Below are positions 1 through 7,978 of a stretch of 60,299 bases of DNA, piece by piece. This DNA is from Clostridia bacterium. GTDB lineage: Bacteria > Bacillota > Clostridia > Oscillospirales > Acutalibacteraceae. A program made the position numbers and the translations under genes. Positions within the stretch are counted from its first letter, which is position 1; the number at the start of each line of letters is the position of its first letter. The stretch is from contig CAAGJN010000048.1 of assembly GCA_900770255.1 (NCBI GenBank), forward strand, positions 1 through 60,299, read 5' to 3'. The notes beneath the pieces were generated by a model, which had not been told where the DNA came from, searched no databases, and saw nothing but the letters and a program-made list of their open reading frames with translations.

Positions 1-677
1 CCCTTCATGCCATCGGGAACGCCGTAGTCCTTATAATATCTCTCGCGGATGTCTCTCCCCGAGTCGAACAGGTAGAGGCTTTGCAGCAGCAAATCCTCGC
101 CGTTTTGAATGTCTATTCTGTAGTTGCCGTATCCGTAGAGACTGTCGTTGCCGTGAAGCGCAAGGCAGTGCGGATACCTGCTCATCGAGTCGAGCATGAG
201 CCATTTGAAGAAGCCTTTCTCTTCGCGCGCCTCGTGATTGCCGAAAACAATGGCCCAGTAAACGCCCGTTTTTTCCATAAAGCGTGCGAATTGCACCGCG
301 TCAAGCTGCTGAAACCTTGAAAGCACGATGTCTCCTGTGAAGATCACGAGGTCGGGCTTTGCCTGCGCGATGTGATTTGCAAGCATCTGCATGGTTTTTC
401 GGCGCAGCGACGGCGTGTCTCCGAGGTGCAGGTCGGTCGTCGTAAGGATACGAAACGGCCTGTCTGAGTAGCTGCCGTCTTTGTTGAACTTACCTATCGT
501 GACGCTTTCGTCGTCACGTTTTATTATTTTTACACCCGTGTCTATCGGAGATATGCTGACATTCTTTTCAAACAGCCAGTCGCGCCTTTCCTTTGAGAGC
601 AGGGGGTAGGCTATGCTGTACAGCTCGAGCCCGAGCGCATTTAAGTTTCTTCTGAAAAATGATACTATGGGATGCAT
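1..677 (-). CDS. Metallophosphoesterase, C-terminus beyond the window edge
   Basis: Calcineurin-like phosphoesterase. The visible 225 codons run from an ATG at 677 to the window edge, so the C-terminal part is missing. The metal-binding blocks appear in order: TTDLHLG, then VIFTGDIV, then FGNHE, the usual D-x-H / G-D / G-N-H-E series of dinuclear metal phosphatases. The basic N-terminus (MHPIVSFFRRNLNALG) and the hydrophobic stretch LYSIAYPLL could sit at the membrane, but there is no clear signal peptide. A GAGG Shine-Dalgarno lies 7 nt before the ATG. The gene lies 66 bp downstream of uridine kinase on the same strand and may be cotranscribed. The substrate cannot be told from sequence. Confidence 0.8.
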   Translation of the reverse strand, partial: MHPIVSFFRRNLNALGLELYSIAYPLLSKERRDWLFEKNVSISPIDTGVKIIKRDDESVTIGKFNKDGSYSDRPFRILTTTDLHLGDTPSLRRKTMQMLANHIAQAKPDLVIFTGDIVLSRFQQLDAVQFARFMEKTGVYWAIVFGNHEAREEKGFFKWLMLDSMSRYPHCLALHGNDSLYGYGNYRIDIQNGEDLLLQSLYLFDSGRDIRERYYKDYGVPDGMK

Positions 678-743
678 CTGATGACCTCGCTTGAAGATTG
701 ATGCCTGAATTATACCATTAATGGAGGATGAAATCAACGCTTT

Positions 744-1364
744 TCACTCTATACAGCTTGCGATTTTGTTGAGAATAACGTCAAGCGCCACGCGGTTCCT
801 GCCGCCCTCCGGTATAATTATGTCGGCTTTGCGCTTGCTCGGTTCGACAAACTGCTCGTGCATGGGCTTGACCGTTGTCAGGTATTGCGTTATGACCGAG
901 TCCATACTCCTGCCGCGCTTTTTTACATCGCGAGTGAGGCGCCGCAGTATGCGAACGTCGGCGTCGGTGTCCACAAACAGCTTGATGTCAAACAGGTCGC
1001 AGAGCTCAGGCTCGCAGAATATAAGTATCCCATCAACCACAACGACCTTGTTCGGCTCGACGTGGAGGAACTTGTCCTTGCATCTGTTATGTACCGAGTA
1101 ATCATAAACGGGACAGTCGACCGCTTCGCCGTTTTTGAGCTTTTTCAGATCGCCGATCATGAGCCCCGTGTCAAATGCGTTCGGATGGTCGTAGTTCAGC
1201 TTTGCGCGCTCCTCGTAGCTCAGCTCGTCGTGAGCTTTGTAGTAGTTGTCGTGATACACGACGCTGACCTGACCCGGAAAGCGCTTGATTATCTCGTTTG
1301 TTATCGTAGTTTTTCCGCTGCCTGTGCCGCCGGCTATGCCTATGAGCAGAACGTCACCCATCAT
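744..1364 (-). CDS. udk: Uridine kinase
   Basis: Phosphorylates uridine and cytidine to UMP/CMP with a nucleoside triphosphate as donor. The 206-residue length is normal for the family. The P-loop GGTGSGKTT lies at about residues 12-20. It is followed by the YHDNYYK block and by HPNAFD, which belong to the uridine-binding region of the udk/PRK kinases. An alternative ATG lies one codon downstream; GGAGG stands 5 nt before the first ATG, so either is possible. It is transcribed away from the nucleoside importer that begins at 1632, so salvage kinase and uptake system share an intergenic region. Phosphoribulokinase is the only close family and is unlikely in this context. Confidence 0.93.
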   Translation of the reverse strand: MMGDVLLIGIAGGTGSGKTTITNEIIKRFPGQVSVVYHDNYYKAHDELSYEERAKLNYDHPNAFDTGLMIGDLKKLKNGEAVDCPVYDYSVHNRCKDKFLHVEPNKVVVVDGILIFCEPELCDLFDIKLFVDTDADVRILRRLTRDVKKRGRSMDSVITQYLTTVKPMHEQFVEPSKRKADIIIPEGGRNRVALDVILNKIASCIE

Positions 1365-1555
1365 TATCCCTCCGTATATATTTTCTGTTTATAACGATAT
1401 CAAAAATTTTAGGCTATTTCAACTGCTTTGCAATTAAATTTTTTTGCAGCGCGCCGTAGAATTTTACTGTGGCACAAAATACATCGAGATTTTGCACAAA
1501 AATTTTGGATTTGCGCAGTATTAACAAAAATCGCCGGAAATTTAGTAAAACTTTA

Positions 1556-1584
1556 TTGATTTCATCACGAGTTAATGCTATAAT
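1556..1584 (+). promoter_or_regulatory. Sigma-A promoter of the nucleoside importer
   Basis: TTGATT at 1556-1561, a 17-bp spacer, and a perfect TATAAT at 1579-1584. Transcription would start near 1591, about 40 nt before the lipoprotein start codon. The surrounding 1365-1555 stretch is AT-rich and holds no gene. Confidence 0.75.
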
Positions 1585-1593
1585 AACATCAGC

Positions 1594-1606
1594 TGGAATG
1601 GTTCCA
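1594..1606. promoter_or_regulatory. Palindrome at the predicted start site, candidate operator
   Basis: TGGAATGGTTCCA is a perfect 5-3-5 inverted repeat lying immediately downstream of the predicted transcription start. That is a typical place for a repressor to block elongation or open-complex formation. No regulator gene is adjacent, so this is inference from position and symmetry only. Confidence 0.3.
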
Positions 1607-1631
1607 AAATAATTTCACGGAGGTTTTTACT

Positions 1632-2792
1632 ATGAAAAAGATTCTGGCTGTCCTTCTCGCAGTTCTTATGGTCGTCGGCTGTATGGCCCTGACCGCCTGC
1701 AACAAGGAGGGCGAAACGAAGGATCCGCAGACAGAAGTCAAGGCTGACGATATCGCAGATACCATGACTTCAGAAGACGGCAAGTACCTTGTGGCGATGG
1801 TCACCGACGTCGGCCAGCTCAAGGACAAGTCCTTCAACCAGGGCACATGGGACGGCGTCAAGCTCTATGCACATGCCAACAACAAGTCCTACAAGTATTA
1901 TCAGCCTGCAAACGGCGATAAGGCTACGGACGAGGATCGCTACAACGCTTTTGTTGCAGCTATCAAGGGCGGCGCTGAGATTATCGTTACTCCCGGTTTC
2001 CTTCAGGAGGCAGCCCTTAAAAGAGCGGCCGCCGAGTATCCGGACGTCAAATTCATATTTATCGATGGCTATCCGCTCCAGGATGACAACGGCAACGATC
2101 TGACGAATATAGCGGCCGTTGCGTTCAAGGAAGAGCAGTGCGGCTATCTCGCCGGCTACGCAGCCGTTGTTGAGGGCAACACCAAGCTCGGCTTCACTGG
2201 CGGCGGCGGCGGAACCAATCCAGCGGTCAACAGATACGGCTATGGTTTCGCACAGGGCGCTAACGACGCTGCAAAAGCGGCTAATGTCAAGGTCGAGCTC
2301 AAGTACAGCTACCTCTACGGCGACAAGTATTCAGCATCCCCCGAGCTTCAGACAATGGTAAGCGGATGGTATGCAGCGGGCACCGAGTGCGTATTCGCAT
2401 GCGGCGGTTCAATGTGCAACTCCGTCTTTGCGGCAGCGGGTGCTAACAACGCTGCAACTATCGGTGTCGACGTTGACCAGTCCTCTGAGTCAACCACAGT
2501 TATCACATCTGCCATGAAGGGTCTGAGCGCTGCTGCTCAGAAGCTTCTTGCGGCTTATTTTGACGGCAAGTGGGATGAGGTCGGCGGCAAGTCCTCCAAC
2601 CTCGGCGTCGATGATGACGCAGTCGGCCTTCCGTTCGCAAATTCCAAGTTTGAGAAGTTTACTGAGGATGAGTATAATAAGCTCGTCTCCTCTATGAAGA
2701 CCGGCGGTACTCTTACCGTTAAGGATAATTATGATGCTTTCGTTGCAGGCAATGAGACTTTTGAAAACGTTACTGTCAGCTTCGTTAAATAA
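1632..2792 (+). CDS. BMP-family nucleoside-binding lipoprotein
   Basis: Substrate-binding lipoprotein of an ABC importer of the BMP (Med/PnrA) family, which in characterised members binds purine or pyrimidine nucleosides. It has a lipoprotein signal peptide with lipobox LTAC and the modified Cys at residue 23. It is followed by VTDVGQLKDKSFNQGTWDG, the conserved ligand-pocket block with the D-K-S-F-N series, and later GFTGGGGGTNPAVNRYGYGF. The 386-residue length is usual. The SD CGGAGG lies 8 nt before the ATG. It is the first gene of the import operon. A terminator-like hairpin just after its stop could make it more abundant than the membrane components. The exact nucleoside is not readable from sequence. 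Confidence 0.9.
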   Translation: MKKILAVLLAVLMVVGCMALTACNKEGETKDPQTEVKADDIADTMTSEDGKYLVAMVTDVGQLKDKSFNQGTWDGVKLYAHANNKSYKYYQPANGDKATDEDRYNAFVAAIKGGAEIIVTPGFLQEAALKRAAAEYPDVKFIFIDGYPLQDDNGNDLTNIAAVAFKEEQCGYLAGYAAVVEGNTKLGFTGGGGGTNPAVNRYGYGFAQGANDAAKAANVKVELKYSYLYGDKYSASPELQTMVSGWYAAGTECVFACGGSMCNSVFAAAGANNAATIGVDVDQSSESTTVITSAMKGLSAAAQKLLAAYFDGKWDEVGGKSSNLGVDDDAVGLPFANSKFEKFTEDEYNKLVSSMKTGGTLTVKDNYDAFVAGNETFENVTVSFVK

Positions 2793-2805
2793 GTAAACTC
2801 TTTTC

Positions 2806-2844
2806 GGAGCCTCGGCGAGGTGATTGCTGAGGCTCCTTGCTTTT
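2806..2844 (+). terminator. Attenuating terminator after the lipoprotein gene
   Basis: GGAGCCTC (2806-2813) pairs with GAGGCTCC (2829-2836). Three further pairs inside the stem leave a 9-nt loop, and TTGCTTTT follows. As the ATPase starts about 90 nt later on the same strand without a recognisable new promoter, partial termination is the likely role, giving excess binding protein. Confidence 0.6.
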
Positions 2845-2857
2845 GAGCGACCGTTGA

Positions 2858-2887
2858 TCGGAACAGAGAACCGCTTTTCTGCTCCGA
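2858..2887 (+). other. Second hairpin in the lipoprotein-ATPase gap
   Basis: TCGGAACAGA (2858-2867) faces TCTGCTCCGA (2878-2887) with one mismatch, plus further pairs toward a CCGC loop. No T-run follows, so it is not a terminator. It would lie at the 3' side of the first hairpin and could stabilise or process the downstream message. Confidence 0.35.
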
Positions 2888-2932
2888 CCAGCGATCACGC
2901 AGAGAAATTCCCGAAGTAAAGGAATGATGAAG

Positions 2933-4477
2933 ATGGACGACAATTATGTCATTGAAATGCTCGGCATAACAAAGGAGTTTCCGGGTATTATCGCCAATGA
3001 CAATATTACTCTCAAGCTGAGAAAAGGCGAGATACACGCCCTGCTCGGCGAGAACGGAGCCGGTAAGAGCACTCTGATGAGCGTGCTTTTCGGACTCTAT
3101 CAGCCCGAGCACGGAGAGATTCGAAAAAACGGCAAGACGGTTTCTATAAAGGGACCTAACGACGCCACAGCTCTCGGCATCGGCATGGTGCATCAGCACT
3201 TTAAGCTTGTTGAAGTGTTTACCGTGCTGGACAACATTATTCTCGGCGTCGAGCCTAACAAGGCCGGCTTTCTGACAAAGAAAGAGGCGCGCAAAAAGGT
3301 GCTCGAACTATCTGAAAAGTACGGGCTCAAGGTTGACCCCGACGCTAAGGTCGAGGATATAACAGTCGGTATGCAGCAGCGCACCGAGATACTTAAAATG
3401 CTCTACCGCGACAATGAGATCCTTATTTTTGATGAGCCTACCGCAGTTCTCACTCCGCAGGAGATAGACGAGCTGATGGATATCATGAAGGGACTGGCCG
3501 CTGAGGGTAAGTCCATACTCTTCATTACTCACAAGCTAAATGAGATTATGCAGGTTGCAGACCGCTGCACGGTGCTTCGCAAGGGAAAATGTATCGGCAC
3601 GGTCGATATAAAGGATGCGGATATCCAGAGCCTTTCGGATATGATGGTCGGCAGGCATGTTGAGCTTGAGGTGAAGAAAAAGAACGCTGAGCCCGGACGT
3701 ACCGTGCTAAAGGTTGACAATCTTACGGTTCCCTCAAAACAGCATAAGAACAATGCCGTCAAAAACGTGTCGTTTGAAGTCAATGCGGGCGAAATAGTCT
3801 GCATTGCGGGCATCGACGGCAACGGCCAGTCGGAGCTCGTCTATGCGCTGACCGGTATAGAAAAGCTCTCCGGCGGCCATATAATCCTCAACGGCAAGGA
3901 TATAACAAAGATGAGCGTGCGCCGCCGCGGGTTGACAGGCATGAGCCATATCCCGGAGGACAGGCACAAATACGGACTTATTCTTGATTTTACGCTCGAA
4001 GAAAATATGGTGCTTCAGCGCTACTTTGAGCCGCAGTTTGAAACTGCGGGCTTCATAAACCGCGAAGCCGTGCGCGAATATTCGGACGATCTGATAAAAC
4101 GCTTTGACGTGCGGAGCGGACAGGGCTCTGCAACACAGGTCAGAAGCATGTCCGGCGGCAATCAGCAGAAGGCGATAGTGGCGCGCGAGATAGACAGAAA
4201 CTGCGATCTGCTCGTGGCTGTTCAGCCGACCAGAGGTCTTGACGTCGGCGCTATCGAGAATATACACTCCAGGATAGTTGACCAGCGCGACCTCGGCAAG
4301 GCGGTGCTGCTCGTATCTCTCGAGCTTGATGAGGTCATGAACCTCGCCGACCGTATACTTGTCATGTATGAAGGTGAGATCGTCGGTGAACTTGATCCTA
4401 AGACGACTACCGAGCAGGAGCTCGGCCTTTATATGGCAGGCGCGAGGCGCATGCAGAAAGGGGAGGTGACCGGCTGA
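2933..4477 (+). CDS. BMP-type nucleoside ABC importer ATPase, tandem NBDs
   Basis: Energises nucleoside import. Two nucleotide-binding domains are fused, as in RbsA/YufO-type ATPases. The first has Walker A GENGAGKST and Walker B ILIFDEPTAVLTP, but its signature is degenerate (VGMQQRTE instead of LSGGQ). The second has a degenerate Walker A (GIDGNGQSE), a good signature MSGGNQQK, and VQPTRGLDVGA. This asymmetry is normal for the subfamily. In-frame ATGs at 2924 and 2927 sit on top of, or 3 nt from, the SD AAAGGA (2918-2923). The ATG at 2933, with a 9-nt spacing, is the better start and gives 514 residues. The stop overlaps the next start as TGATG, which implies translational coupling. Confidence 0.9.
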   Translation: MDDNYVIEMLGITKEFPGIIANDNITLKLRKGEIHALLGENGAGKSTLMSVLFGLYQPEHGEIRKNGKTVSIKGPNDATALGIGMVHQHFKLVEVFTVLDNIILGVEPNKAGFLTKKEARKKVLELSEKYGLKVDPDAKVEDITVGMQQRTEILKMLYRDNEILIFDEPTAVLTPQEIDELMDIMKGLAAEGKSILFITHKLNEIMQVADRCTVLRKGKCIGTVDIKDADIQSLSDMMVGRHVELEVKKKNAEPGRTVLKVDNLTVPSKQHKNNAVKNVSFEVNAGEIVCIAGIDGNGQSELVYALTGIEKLSGGHIILNGKDITKMSVRRRGLTGMSHIPEDRHKYGLILDFTLEENMVLQRYFEPQFETAGFINREAVREYSDDLIKRFDVRSGQGSATQVRSMSGGNQQKAIVAREIDRNCDLLVAVQPTRGLDVGAIENIHSRIVDQRDLGKAVLLVSLELDEVMNLADRILVMYEGEIVGELDPKTTTEQELGLYMAGARRMQKGEVTG

Positions 4478-5766
4478 TGAAAAATAAAAGTGTCTCCGTT
4501 AAGCTCGAAAAAGTCTGGAACTCTGCCGGAAAGACGATATTGGCGTCCCTCATTTCCATCCTTATCGGCATTGTGTTCGGAGGAGTTCTGCTGTTCATTG
4601 TTTCACTGCTCTCGGATAATATCAGCCTCAAGACCGCATGGGACGGCTTCAGGATAGTTCTTGCGGGTATCTTTAACAAGGGCAGGGACTATGATGCGGG
4701 CGGTGTGCTGACCTTCGGCTTCAATGCAAATCTTTTCGGCGATATGCTCTTTAGAGCAACGCCTCTCGTCATGACGGGCCTTTCGGTCGCGCTCGCATAT
4801 AAGACGGGACTTTTCAATATCGGTGCGCCCGGCCAGTACCTTATGGGTACTATGGCGGCGATAGTCGTCGGTCTGTCCATAGACACCTCGGTCGTTCCGG
4901 CGTGGATAGTCTGGATTCTCGCGTTTACCGCGGCGGCAGTCGCCGGCGCGCTCTGGGGCTGTATCCCCGGATTTTTCAAGGCGTTTTTGAATGTCAACGA
5001 GGTCATAACCTCGATCATGACTAACTGGATCGCCGCAAATTTAGTAACCATTATATTTGATAACAGCAAGTTCAGAAATCTCGTTGATTATGGCAAAACC
5101 GGTTATACGCTCAAGCTCAGCACGAACGGAGTCAAGAGCCCGACAATAGGCTTTGATAAGCTCTTTAACGGCAGCAACGCGAATATCGGCATTGTGATTG
5201 CGATTGTCATAGCGATCATCATCTATATAATGATGAATAAAACGACTTTCGGCTATGAGCTCAAGGCGTGCGGCAGCAACAAATTTGCAGCGCGATATGC
5301 TGGCATGAGCGAGAAACGTAATATAGTGATCTCAATGGCAATAGCCGGAGCGCTGTCAGGTATCGGCGCGGCGCTCTACTATCTCCAGGGTGAGACGGAG
5401 TTCTTCTGGAACACCTCGATGTCGCTTCCGTCCGAGGGTTTTAACGGTATCCCAGTTGCACTGCTTGCAATATGCAACCCGATAGGCACGGTGTTCGCAG
5501 GTCTGTTCATGGCCTATCTGACGGTCTCGGGCAGCCAGCTGAGCAATCTCACGCCGTATAACGAATATATAGCAAGCATAATCGTAGCGGTTATAGTTTA
5601 TCTCAGTGCATTCTCGCTGTTCTTTAAAGGCTTGTTCGAGCGCAGAAAAGCTAAAAAAGCGTCTGCACGGGAACCTGACGCAGGCAGCGACACAGACGAC
5701 GTTTCAAACGCGCCGCAGCCGATGTCGGAGATAACGGACGAAAAAGCAAAGGAGGAGGAAGAATAA
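4477..5766 (+). CDS. Nucleoside ABC importer permease 1
   Basis: Integral membrane permease of the branched-chain-amino-acid/BMP importer class, YufP-like. It has many hydrophobic segments across its 429 residues. The family block GLSVALAYKTGLFNIGAPGQ lies about 100-120 residues in, and the cytoplasmic coupling region ELKACGSNKFAARYAGM follows. The C-terminus is a long hydrophilic acidic tail (RRKAKKASAREPDAGSDTDD onward) that is probably cytoplasmic and unneeded for transport. Start and stop overlap the flanking genes by one base (TGATG and TAATG). It forms the translocation channel with the next gene product. Confidence 0.9.
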   Translation: MKNKSVSVKLEKVWNSAGKTILASLISILIGIVFGGVLLFIVSLLSDNISLKTAWDGFRIVLAGIFNKGRDYDAGGVLTFGFNANLFGDMLFRATPLVMTGLSVALAYKTGLFNIGAPGQYLMGTMAAIVVGLSIDTSVVPAWIVWILAFTAAAVAGALWGCIPGFFKAFLNVNEVITSIMTNWIAANLVTIIFDNSKFRNLVDYGKTGYTLKLSTNGVKSPTIGFDKLFNGSNANIGIVIAIVIAIIIYIMMNKTTFGYELKACGSNKFAARYAGMSEKRNIVISMAIAGALSGIGAALYYLQGETEFFWNTSMSLPSEGFNGIPVALLAICNPIGTVFAGLFMAYLTVSGSQLSNLTPYNEYIASIIVAVIVYLSAFSLFFKGLFERRKAKKASAREPDAGSDTDDVSNAPQPMSEITDEKAKEEEE

Positions 5767-6770
5767 TGGCATTTCTTATTCAACAGACGATAATCTACAC
5801 TATTCCTCTGATCCTTGTTGCGCTCGCCGGAGTGTTTGCGGAGCGCAGCGGTATTATCAACCTCGCACTCGAGGGTATAATGATCATTGGCGCATTTGTC
5901 GGCGCATGGTTTATCCGCTCAATGCAGGAGGCCGGCTTTAAAGAAAAGAACGCGCAGTGGCTTTTGATACTCACAATGCTCGTCACCGCAATGGCCGGCG
6001 CGCTGTTCTCGCTGCTCCTGAGCTTCTCGGCAGTCAAGATGAAAGCCGACCAGACTATCGGCGGTACGGCGCTGAACCTGCTGGCTCCCGCGCTCGTCCT
6101 GTTCCTTGTCAACATCCTCTTTCAGCAGAACACCCTCAATCTGCGCTACGATGCGCCGTCGTGGTTCATGCTCTTCAAGACGGATTTTGGCTTTGACAAG
6201 CAAGCTGATATAGGACTGCTCGGCGATATTTTCATAAACAAAGTCTATCTTACAACATATATCGGTATCGCGATCTACGTTATTCTGTCGATTATACTTT
6301 ATAAAACGAAGTTCGGACTTCGTCTGCGCGCATGCGGCGAGCATCCGCAGGCGGCCGACTCGGTCGGAATTAACGTCTATAAGATGCGCTATATCGGCAC
6401 GACTATCTCCGGCGCGCTCGCGGGACTGGGCGGCTTCATCTATGCTCTGACTACCTCCAACGGCACTGCAAACGGAGACGTTGCAGGCTTCGGCTTCCTT
6501 GCTCTCGCCGTCATGATCTTCGGCAACTGGAAGCCCGGCAACATAGCGGTCGTCGGCTTCCTGTTCGGTCTGCTCAAGTGCGTTGCAGCCTCCGCCAGTA
6601 CGCTCGATATCAACGGCGACGGAGTTTTCCTGCTCGCAAATCTGGGACTGAGCAACTATGTTTACAATATGATACCGTATGTTATAACGCTCATTGTCCT
6701 CGCTTTCACCTCGAAGAAATCGAGAGCTCCCAAGGCGGAGGGCATACCGTATGACAAGGGCATGAGATAA
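5766..6770 (+). CDS. Nucleoside ABC importer permease 2
   Basis: Second permease subunit, YufQ-like, 334 residues with about nine or ten hydrophobic segments. The block AGVFAERSGIINLALEGIMI near residue 20 and LRLRACGEHPQAADSVGINV near residue 190 (the coupling-helix region) are characteristic of the family. Its start overlaps the stop of permease 1. The last gene of the operon, it is followed by a bidirectional terminator that separates it from cotJC. Confidence 0.9.
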   Translation: MAFLIQQTIIYTIPLILVALAGVFAERSGIINLALEGIMIIGAFVGAWFIRSMQEAGFKEKNAQWLLILTMLVTAMAGALFSLLLSFSAVKMKADQTIGGTALNLLAPALVLFLVNILFQQNTLNLRYDAPSWFMLFKTDFGFDKQADIGLLGDIFINKVYLTTYIGIAIYVILSIILYKTKFGLRLRACGEHPQAADSVGINVYKMRYIGTTISGALAGLGGFIYALTTSNGTANGDVAGFGFLALAVMIFGNWKPGNIAVVGFLFGLLKCVAASASTLDINGDGVFLLANLGLSNYVYNMIPYVITLIVLAFTSKKSRAPKAEGIPYDKGMR

Positions 6771-6775
6771 AAAGG

Positions 6776-6807
6776 AAGCGCCGGTATGTCTGCGTATATC
6801 GGCGCTT
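6776..6807. terminator. Bidirectional terminator between the importer and cotJC
   Basis: AAGCGCCG (6776-6783) pairs with CGGCGCTT (6800-6807), and four more pairs extend the stem inward. On the minus strand the stem is followed by CCTTTTT, a good T-run for the cotJ operon. On the plus strand the run is poor, but the stem is strong. Confidence 0.65.
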
Positions 6808-6812
6808 TAAGA

Positions 6813-7412
6813 TCAGTTTTTGTCGAACGACGGATTGAAGGCGTAGTAATTTTTTGAGTTTAACTTGTCGGTAACAATACGGAGTCCCTCGCCGAAGCGC
6901 TGGAAGTGAACAATTTCGCGCTCACGCAGGAATTTGATTGGATCGCGTACATCCGGGTCGTCAACAAGGCGCAGGATGTTGTCGTATGTGACGCGCGCTT
7001 TTTGCTCGGCGGCCATGTTCTCCGTAAGGTCGGCTATCGTGTCGCCCTTGCTCTGCATAGACGCGGCGGTATAAGGCATACCGTTGGCGCCTGCGGGATA
7101 GACGCCGGCCGTGTGAGTGACAAAATAAGTGTCAAAGCCGCTCTTTTTAATCTCCTCCGGGGTCATGTTGCGCGTGAGCTGGTGGACGATCGCGCCGATC
7201 ATCTCAAGGTGACCGAGCTCCTCGGTGCCGATGTCAGTCAGCAGCCCTTTGAGCTGCGGATACGGCATAGTGAACCTCTGGCTGAGATATCTGAGCGACG
7301 CGCCGAGCTCGCCGTCCGGCCCGCCGTATTGATCAAGTATTATCTGCGCATATTTCGGATTTGGATTGGTTATTTTTACCGGGTATTGAAGTTTTTTTTC
7401 ATATGAAAACAT
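6813..7412 (-). CDS. cotJC: Spore coat protein CotJC, manganese-catalase family
   Basis: Coat component related to manganese catalases, expected on the spore surface. The 199-residue protein has ferritin-like helices with candidate metal ligands in GTEELGHLEMIGA, ENMAAEQKARVTYD and EREIVHFQRFGEG. These E..H pairs mark the di-manganese centre, so residual catalase activity is plausible. An upstream in-frame extension exists, but the ATG at 7412 overlaps the cotJB stop (TGATG) and gives the canonical N-terminus MFSYEKKLQYPV. It is the last gene of cotJABC, closed by the terminator at 6776-6807. Confidence 0.92.
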   Translation of the reverse strand: MFSYEKKLQYPVKITNPNPKYAQIILDQYGGPDGELGASLRYLSQRFTMPYPQLKGLLTDIGTEELGHLEMIGAIVHQLTRNMTPEEIKKSGFDTYFVTHTAGVYPAGANGMPYTAASMQSKGDTIADLTENMAAEQKARVTYDNILRLVDDPDVRDPIKFLREREIVHFQRFGEGLRIVTDKLNSKNYYAFNPSFDKN

Positions 7413-7663
7413 CAGCAGCCACACCCCTCTATATCCCACGGCCACGGGTCTTTGAGCCACTCGGCGCCCGTTGCGTCGAGCGGGGAGAGCGGGCCGAACT
7501 GCTCCTCGTATTCGCTTCTGATCGCCCTGTAGCGCGCGTCACATTTCTTGAACAGCGCAAGAGCCTGCAGATCTGACGGATGAGTGTCAAGATAGAGATG
7601 AAGCTCCCACTGTGTAAATTGCGCTGCGCTCAGACGTCTGAGCATTGTTTCGCGTTTGGTCAT
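7412..7663 (-). CDS. cotJB: Spore coat protein CotJB
   Basis: Small coat protein of 83 residues. The pattern AAQFTQWELHLYLDTHP followed by a C-terminal WPWDIEG is typical of CotJB. A GTG nine bases upstream is possible, but the GAGG at 7672-7675 lies 8 nt before the ATG at 7663, which I chose. The start overlaps the cotJA stop (ATGA), and its own stop overlaps cotJC, so the three genes are translationally coupled. The C-terminal GCGC carries two cysteines that could cross-link in the coat (inference). Confidence 0.9.
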   Translation of the reverse strand: MTKRETMLRRLSAAQFTQWELHLYLDTHPSDLQALALFKKCDARYRAIRSEYEEQFGPLSPLDATGAEWLKDPWPWDIEGCGC

Positions 7664-7866
7664 CTGGACCACCTCGCGGCAGTAAACGGCTTGTTGAGTA
7701 CCGGGAACAGCGTGCCGACTTCGAGCGCTTTCATTTCATCATATACGCTGAGATCCGTCTGTATCGGAACATAAGCCATGGCGACGCTGTAATCCTCTGG
7801 GAACGGGGTCGCCGCCGCGCCTCGGGAGCAGGAGCAGCCCCCGGAGCCTCTGTAATTGTTATTCAT
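7660..7866 (-). CDS. cotJA: Spore coat-associated protein CotJA
   Basis: First gene of cotJABC, 68 residues. The block AMAYVPIQ..LSVYDEMKALEVGTLFPVLNKPF is the conserved CotJA core. The N-terminus is Gly/Cys rich (GSGGCSCSRG), which is unusual and may reflect coat cross-linking. AAAGGAG precedes the ATG by 12 nt, a somewhat long spacing. Divergent from deoC, with overlapping promoter regions between them. In Bacillus the operon is made in the mother cell under sigma-E. Confidence 0.9.
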   Translation of the reverse strand: MNNNYRGSGGCSCSRGAAATPFPEDYSVAMAYVPIQTDLSVYDEMKALEVGTLFPVLNKPFTAARWSR

Positions 7867-7893
7867 ATCAGAACATTACTCCTTTTTGTCAGC

Positions 7894-7922
7894 TTTTTAT
7901 CAGGCGTCCCTCTGTATATAAT
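7894..7922 (+). promoter_or_regulatory. Candidate deoC operon promoter
   Basis: TTTTTA at 7894-7899, a 17-bp spacer, and TATAAT at 7917-7922. The -10 box is perfect and the -35 weak, which suits an activated or moderately expressed catabolic operon. The predicted start lies about 50 nt before deoC. Confidence 0.45.
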
Positions 7923-7946
7923 ATGTTTTGTACGGGATTTTGACAA
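7918..7946 (-). promoter_or_regulatory. Candidate cotJ promoter sharing the -10 region with deoC
   Basis: Read on the minus strand: TTGTCA (7946-7941), a 17-bp spacer, TATTAT (7923-7918), a sigma-A-like arrangement. The same place also reads CATATTAT (7925-7918), close to the sigma-E -10 consensus CATAYAMT, which fits a mother-cell coat operon better. The matching -35 for sigma-E is poor. The element physically overlaps the deoC -10. Confidence 0.4.
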
Positions 7947-7978
7947 AGATAATAGAAACCTATAACGGAGGAAAGATC

